Shown in pieces: positions 58,262 to 64,000 of a stretch of DNA of 64,000 nucleotides (positions are counted from its first letter, which is position 1; the number at the start of each line of letters is the position of its first letter). Source of the stretch: Ancistrus triradiatus (taxonomy: Eukaryota; Chordata; Actinopteri; Siluriformes; Loricariidae). The stretch covers positions 124,001 to 188,000 of the forward strand of contig JAJAGP010000271.1 in assembly GCA_025084515.1 (NCBI GenBank), given 5' to 3'. Both the position numbers and the translations under genes were made by a program. Below the pieces are notes generated by a model. It saw only the letters and a list, made by a program, of their open reading frames with translations. It was not told where the DNA came from and ran no database searches.

Positions 58262-61200
58262 AATTTCAGAACATCTTAAACGAAAGCTCACCCTATACCA
58301 GAACGCCTCTACTATCCAAATTCAGACTGACACAAAGCCAGTTGTGCATTCTCCTCAAAGAGCCGGTGTCTTAGCTTGGAAAAAAATGACTGCTTGATTT
58401 CAGCCATCAGTCACTGGAAATGTGGTGATGATGACATTCTGTGGGAGTGCTTAGACCAAAACATATTTGTAGGATAAATAATGTGGACAAGAGATATAGG
58501 AGGGGTTCAGAGGGGGATCAAATGCTACATGGGCACAATCAGGCTAACCAGACTGGGATACAACAAAAGCATTCCCGAATAAGGGTGTTGCTTGGAGAAC
58601 CATGAGGTGCTTTCACACCGATGGAATTTTTTCATAGTGGGAACTGTGCCCCCTTGTCACATGTTCGCAAAGAAGGAAGTCATAACGATTGTTGTTCTTA
58701 GGACACCGTGTATAGGTATTTTTTAGCTCCTACTTCAATGTAGGGTCTTTTCTCAGTGCATAGGATCCCTGAGTGATGCATGTACGTGGTGATTTGGTGG
58801 TCCAAATGTAAAAGCATGGCGACCAGTCCAGACTTTGTGACACAAGCATACACTGATTGATCCAGATGCAAACCCCATGTGTAGAGCTCAACCGCCATGT
58901 TTAAATATAGCTACTTGTACACCAGTGGCTGTATAAACAATAGATCCCCGCACTTAAAATGAAAAAACAAAAAACAGACAGATGGATTGACAGTGATGTC
59001 CAAGCTTTATTGTATGCCAAGAAGGAGGTGCAATGCGATTTTGACTCATCTAAGCGAAATTCACGAGGCTTACATCACTTCAGTGTCACACAGCATTCCT
59101 ACTGGCAGTGCGAATGCAAACTAAAAAGGCCCTGAAATGAATTTAGTTCTCGGGGAAGCTCCGCAGGGGGCAGTTCCTCCAAAATTAGTCCATAGAACTG
59201 ATTTGGTGCGAAATAGCCTATGGTCATGGAGTACGTTCTTCAGGCCACACTATGTCCTGTCCTCTGTAACTGTAGAAGACACTGGCGAAGTGTTAGGTGT
59301 GCCACTGTTGAGCCACTTGTTGAAATTTGACAGTATCACTTGGAAAGTCATATAGAAGGAGGAATTACCAATTTCAAATATCACGTTACTCTATATGGCT
59401 CTCAGGTAGCCTGCACTATTCGAATCCAAGCCAAAATACTTCATGCAAGCCTGATGCCATAAATTCATCACTGACTAGGAACGACAGCTGATCCTGTCAA
59501 CCATCAGCATGATTTATGAAAAGTAGCCCTGTCCGGTTTGGCCGTCAGATAGACATCAAACACCTGTGTAACTGCTGTGATTGACAAGAGACTCATGTGG
59601 TTTCACAAGCCTGTGGGCTTGTTTACTGTACTAGGCCTGGGTGTTTACACTGTCGCCCTTAGGGATTCAAACTTTAGCCCGTGTGTGGAATCAGGGCAGG
59701 TCAGGTGTCCCGTTACGAGCAGAATCCGCAGCTGGGTCTACCTCATTTAGGTGAACAGGACCTACACCACCCCAAATTCCTGTGTTTTTTACCTTAGTTA
59801 CTGTCATACTAATAAAGGGTAAATGCTCATTATTGCAAGCCTGTCAGACATGCTACGGACACCTGGATACTCAGAGATCCACTCTTCTAGTGTCGCAGTG
59901 ATTATAAACTGTTAGCTGTTCTGTCGAGACAACATGTCACACCAGACTTATACGAAATACTGCTTGGTTTACTTTACACACAGCTTGAGAAGTGCTTCGG
60001 AATAAATCTTGCTGTCCGGACTCACTCAGATGAGAACAGGTTCTGTATTTCAGCTTGGTTACACTTAAGGTTTGTCCTTTGTGCGTCCCAGGGAGTTGTT
60101 CCTTGCCACTCTAAGCACAGGCTGCACCTGTAGGGTCTATGCTCGGCTGCTTTGTTAAAAGTGCTAACAGTGGCACCAGTGTAAAGGTATTCCTATTAAA
60201 AAATGGGAGCAGGGAAAGCAGGGATAAAAGGTCACCATCCAGCCATCCACCTGCACACTGCAAAGCACCAGCCGTGTCACAACAACCACAAACAGCTCTG
60301 ACCCGTCATGACCTGAGTAGACCCTTTGGCCATCTGTTATAGCGAACTGGGGGCAAAGAGCATTAGTGCTTAACATAAGAGGCTGCCTCTCTTCTCTCGT
60401 TGCTGCATGCCAAGGTTTGGGATCCCTTGCAAGACAGAGCCCTGGAGAGACTTACTGGATCTCGGCTAACATTGTCGGCAGAGCTCGTGAACTAAAACGG
60501 AAAAGCACTTGACCTGCCTAAAGAAAGTATACCCAGATTGCCCCCTTCTCTTCAAGGAGACACACTAGTGTGTTTTCTCCATTTAGATGATTCCAATCCC
60601 CCCTCGCAAATCATTCAGGTGTTTCCAGTGCTTCTGCTGTTCCATAAAGAGACACCTGATCCCTCTTGAGCTTTCACAAACACTCTCCCTCTAGCCCAGC
60701 TTGGCCATGATCTCTGACCTCTGTTTTGCAGGCTATTTATACAGAAGTGTACTTAACCTGGATGCTCAAGAACACCTTGAGTAGCAAGGCGGGTTAAGCT
60801 CTCCTCAAATATAGGGCCAGAACAGAGTGCTGTTAATAGGGGCACCTGGAATAGCTACGGCAATGAACAGTGCTACCCGAGCCAAGCCTTAAAAAGGAAG
60901 CATTGAAGAGCATGGTGGTCTTTCCCAATGAATCACAACAAATGCCTGAAAGCTACGACATCTTCAAACTGGGAGCATTCTGCAGATGAGCGCGCCAAAT
61001 GCAGATCCCTAGACGCTTTTTGCTCACATCCAGCCATAAATGAATTCTGCTCAGTCTTTTACCGGGAAACTGACATCAACTTTGGGGCTTTCACCCAAAG
61101 TAGGCATTATATTGTCGTAATGTTACCTCTATTATTTATGGAAGTAAGAGCAGGGAAGCAGAAAAGTTTGGAAAAAGCAGACCAGGTTAAGATGCAGAAG

Positions 61201-63639
61201 TGGTGTGCAGCATGTATTTTCCTGGGGAAGCCAGAGCAACCAGAGTTAATGGAGTTTTGGACTGTAGAAATAGTCTTAAAGGCAATTCAGTCAATGGCAA
61301 TGCCACTGACAACAATCTAACACATTAGACGTGACTGTACTGAGTTACATCCAGCACTAGTTAATGCTTCATTGATGGCTTTGTCAAGCTGTTTCCATCA
61401 GTTGAAACCACAAGAAAATGTACTAAACTCTGCCTTAAATCAGAAAAAGATGTCTCCCTGGAGTGCAGTTCTCTGCAGGGGCCACATGTCATAAGTTATG
61501 CACAATGTAAGTGTATTCCTTTGCCAAACCGCCACCACTGGATGTGTGACGCAAGCACAAGCACCCACACTTAGCTGGGTGAAGGAAAACCTGCTATCAG
61601 GAAAGATTACCTAATGATTTTCAGACATTTCTCCCAGCTTCAGCAATTGTCTCCAGTTTATCTCTTCCTAGATCAAAAATGGACCCCTGATGCTGCCCAT
61701 CTTGTTGGTTGGAATCCCTGAAAAGAACAAAATGGTCATTTCCCGGAGTCGCAATGACATTTAGTGGAAAAAATGTTAATCTCATCCCACACACCCACTC
61801 AACATCACAAGCCATGTTGTACATTTCCTCATCCATAACGTCAAACAGGGATTTTTTTTTACTGGAGTGATACAGTGTATGTAAACTGTGGGACCAGACA
61901 GACGCCATTGTTTGGGTGTTGAGGGAGGACAGCTCTTTGAGTCACACATCAATACTCTCACCAAAGGGGGCCTTATGTCAACAGAGACTGCCTGAAATTC
62001 TTCTGAGGCCTTATCTCATAATCATTAAAAGAAGGTGTTTGCTGGAAAAAGCAACTAACCTCAGCATGGCAAACCAATCTTCATCTTCTCAGATGCCCAG
62101 ACACGTTTGAGTTTGCTTGCTGTCTGAAAGATGGACACTGACACCAAGTGGCCGTTTCTTGTAAGTTCAGTTTCAGCAACTGGACTGAGAACTGAGACTC
62201 TCCTATTATTCCCTAGTTCAGGTCCCCTTTTCACCAGACCAGCTTCATTCTATTTCACATAACCACCAGAGCGCTTTTCTAAACATTGCACTAACATAGA
62301 GACTTTTTTATTTCCTTTTAACCCTACTTATCCTAGTCAGACTCACAGGAGCTAAGGAATTCACAGGGTGCAGGGGAGCATGTACCCAGAACGGGACACT
62401 GTTGCATCACGGGGCTGGATAGGGGTCACTGTTGATGATTCCCCCATCTGGCCTTCCCTTTGTCTGGCACAGATCAATTGCTGGTGGGCTACTGTATTGG
62501 ACTGCTGTTCCAGAGGTTCATATTTATGTTTGACCCTGTGTTTTTGCCAGGATAAAGCCCCATTTTTAGACCATGACATCCTCCATAGCTTCTGCCTTCA
62601 ATCCTAATAAAGTTCCAAAACCCATTGTCTAATTGCAGTCGACTTCACAGTATTTAAATCCCTTTGTTTCAGGCTTTCTGGTCTTTGTCATTGCATCGCC
62701 AGTCATATGTGTTTGTTTGCTGTTTTCAGCCTGTTCCTATTTCCTTCTTATGGTTAGTTCCTGTTTCATGTCTGTTGTTCTGAGTTAGCCATTAGCTTCC
62801 CTATTAGTTCAGCATGTTGTTAACAGAGCGGGTTGTCCTGTCTTCTAATACCTGTGTTGTATTCTCCTTTAGCTCCTTGCCTTCTGTTTCATTGTTGTGT
62901 GTTTTGTTGTGTGGTTTACAGCTTGGTAACGTCTACCAAGTGCAGGGTATAAGATCAGAATCTTACCCAGAGTAGCAATATCAAACCTTGTCTTAAAGCT
63001 GTGGAGTTAATAGAGCATTAATGGAAATGTGAGGAACTACGAATGGAGTGAATTAAAATGGCACAAAACGAATTAATATGTTAAAGTCACATAAACAGTT
63101 AAAATGGGTCATTGGTCCGTCGATTCCTGCTTTTGATTTCTTCAGCTCAAGGATCCTTGCAAAATCCGTTAACAATCCAGTTCATTTGATCTTTGCGTTA
63201 GTTTAGTTTAGTTACCTGCAGGAATTGGAAGTAGACACTAGGGGGCAGTGTCACATGCACTAAACCTGAATGTACTGAAAAACGAAATGAAGTTTTCTCA
63301 CACTAAATTATGTAATTGACCGTGTTTTATGCATTTCATTAAATATGAATTGTTTAATATGGTGTAACAGGAAAAAACAATCCCGAAATCCAGAAACAGA
63401 ACGCAAGTTAGATGTGCAATCTGACCACCAGACCTCACCTAGCCATAGACAGGATACGGACCAGAGTGGCAAATTTGTTAAAGCACATGTTTCCAGTGCT
63501 GAACCTCCCTGATTTGTTGAATGCTTGCTTGTCTGGTGTGCTTTCAGTGTTTGGACAAGAAGTCTCTTGTGTCTTCTCATGGGCGTCCATGTGTTAGGGT
63601 CCTTCAAAATGCAAGGTTAGGTCTGTGGTAGCTGAAGCC
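58262..63639. other. Long unassigned stretch, no supported gene
   Basis: The most repeat-poor part of the window. Open frames at 60928-61320 (plus, 130 codons) and 61621-61908 (minus) are not recognisable. A weak LINE-tail-like phrase (gggagttgttccttgccact) occurs at about 60093. Possible regulatory or conserved noncoding DNA cannot be judged from sequence alone. Confidence 0.4.
61621..61908 (-). CDS. Hypothetical open frame, 95 codons
   Basis: It starts at an ATG in a good context (A at -3, G at +4), with MASVWSHSLHTLYHSSKKKS at the N-terminus, then a mixed, protein-like composition (VMDEEMYNMACDVEWVCG; RDSNQQDGQHQGSIFDLGRD). No signal peptide, membrane segment or known domain is seen. A donor-like 'aggtaatc' follows shortly after the stop. 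I give it low weight: it could be a chance frame. Another frame (61782-61964) overlaps it on the same strand. Confidence 0.15.
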   Translation of the reverse strand: MASVWSHSLHTLYHSSKKKSLFDVMDEEMYNMACDVEWVCGMRLTFFPLNVIATPGNDHFVLFRDSNQQDGQHQGSIFDLGRDKLETIAEAGRNV

Positions 63640-63880
63640 GTCCAGGCTTATACAAAGTCACAGTAACTGTATAATTGTATATATTGACCCCATAGTCAAG
63701 AGGGGTGTTCTGGAGTCTGTCCTGGAATCCAGTGGGTATATGCTGACGTACACCCTGGGCAGGACCCCAGCTCATTGCAGGCTTCATTTTCCAGCCTTCA
63801 TGTTGCGAGCTCAGGGTGGGGTTCAAACCCAGGTCCCCAGGAATGTATAAACCCAACATAGCCCACCATGAGCAATTCAT
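63640..63880 (-). repeat. SINE-like repeat (as 10951), degenerate
   Basis: The inverse-orientation B-box-like 'ggggttcaaacccaggtccc' at about 63819 and 'ggaccccagctcattgcagg' suggest this family, with a decayed body. Moderate support only. Confidence 0.4.
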
Positions 63881-64000
63881 TCAGCAAAGCACTGGTAACT
63901 CCATAGGATAGGTCACAGCTTAGCTGGTTTTCTTATTAACTTTATCTATTAATCTTATTATTACCCCTAAACTCTCAAAAAATTTGTAACATTAGGGATG

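Overview
The window is vertebrate nuclear DNA, almost certainly from a teleost fish. It is AT-rich and has no operons or dense genes. It is packed with repeats typical of ray-finned fishes: several Tc1/mariner families, an L2/CR1-type LINE whose first ORF has an esterase domain, tRNA-derived SINEs, hAT-type MITEs, long palindromic repeats, and (CA)n/(TA)n microsatellites. The repeat mix would fit a catfish-like or other otophysan fish, but that is a weak inference. I see no intact host protein-coding gene and no convincing exon. Nearly all open frames are chance frames, microsatellite translations or transposon remnants.

Layout. 1-5.5 kb: half of a palindromic repeat, a TIR-bearing MITE, a Tc1 copy with a second TIR element nested in it, a LINE terminus, another deleted Tc1 copy, and a Tc1 of a second family ending in (TG)n. 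5.5-13.8 kb: sparse, with LINE 3' ends, an inverted pair of an unidentified low-copy sequence (about 8.9-9.9 kb), a SINE-like pair in opposite orientation and a hAT fragment. 13.8-19.06 kb: one nearly full-length LINE on the minus strand, with esterase ORF1, endonuclease and reverse transcriptase, all broken. 19.1-23.5 kb: two palindromic repeats, one interrupted by a 5'-truncated LINE with a 7-bp target-site duplication, the other associated with a nearly complete Tc1 flanked by (TA)n. 23.5-35 kb: mostly unrecognised sequence, with a three-unit tandem array invaded by a hAT MITE and a Tc1 transposase pseudogene. 35.2-36.4 kb: a roughly 30-bp coding-like minisatellite next to an LTR-like block. 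37.9-45.6 kb: SINEs, LINE termini and MITEs. 47.2-52.7 kb: a deleted Tc1, a Tigger/pogo-like palindromic element, (CA)n tracts and a 1.6-kb Tc1. 55.3-58.3 kb: dense LINE, SINE and Tc1 remnants, including an insertion whose empty site can be read from a nearby related copy. 58.3-63.6 kb: no recognised repeat and no supported gene.

The elements show a history of successive insertion rather than a working system. The Tc1 copies are internally deleted or frameshifted, and the small MITE-like copies would have needed a transposase supplied from elsewhere. The SINEs and truncated LINE tails likewise imply past reverse transcription by elements outside the window. No virus-like, CRISPR-like or other novel multi-gene system is visible.
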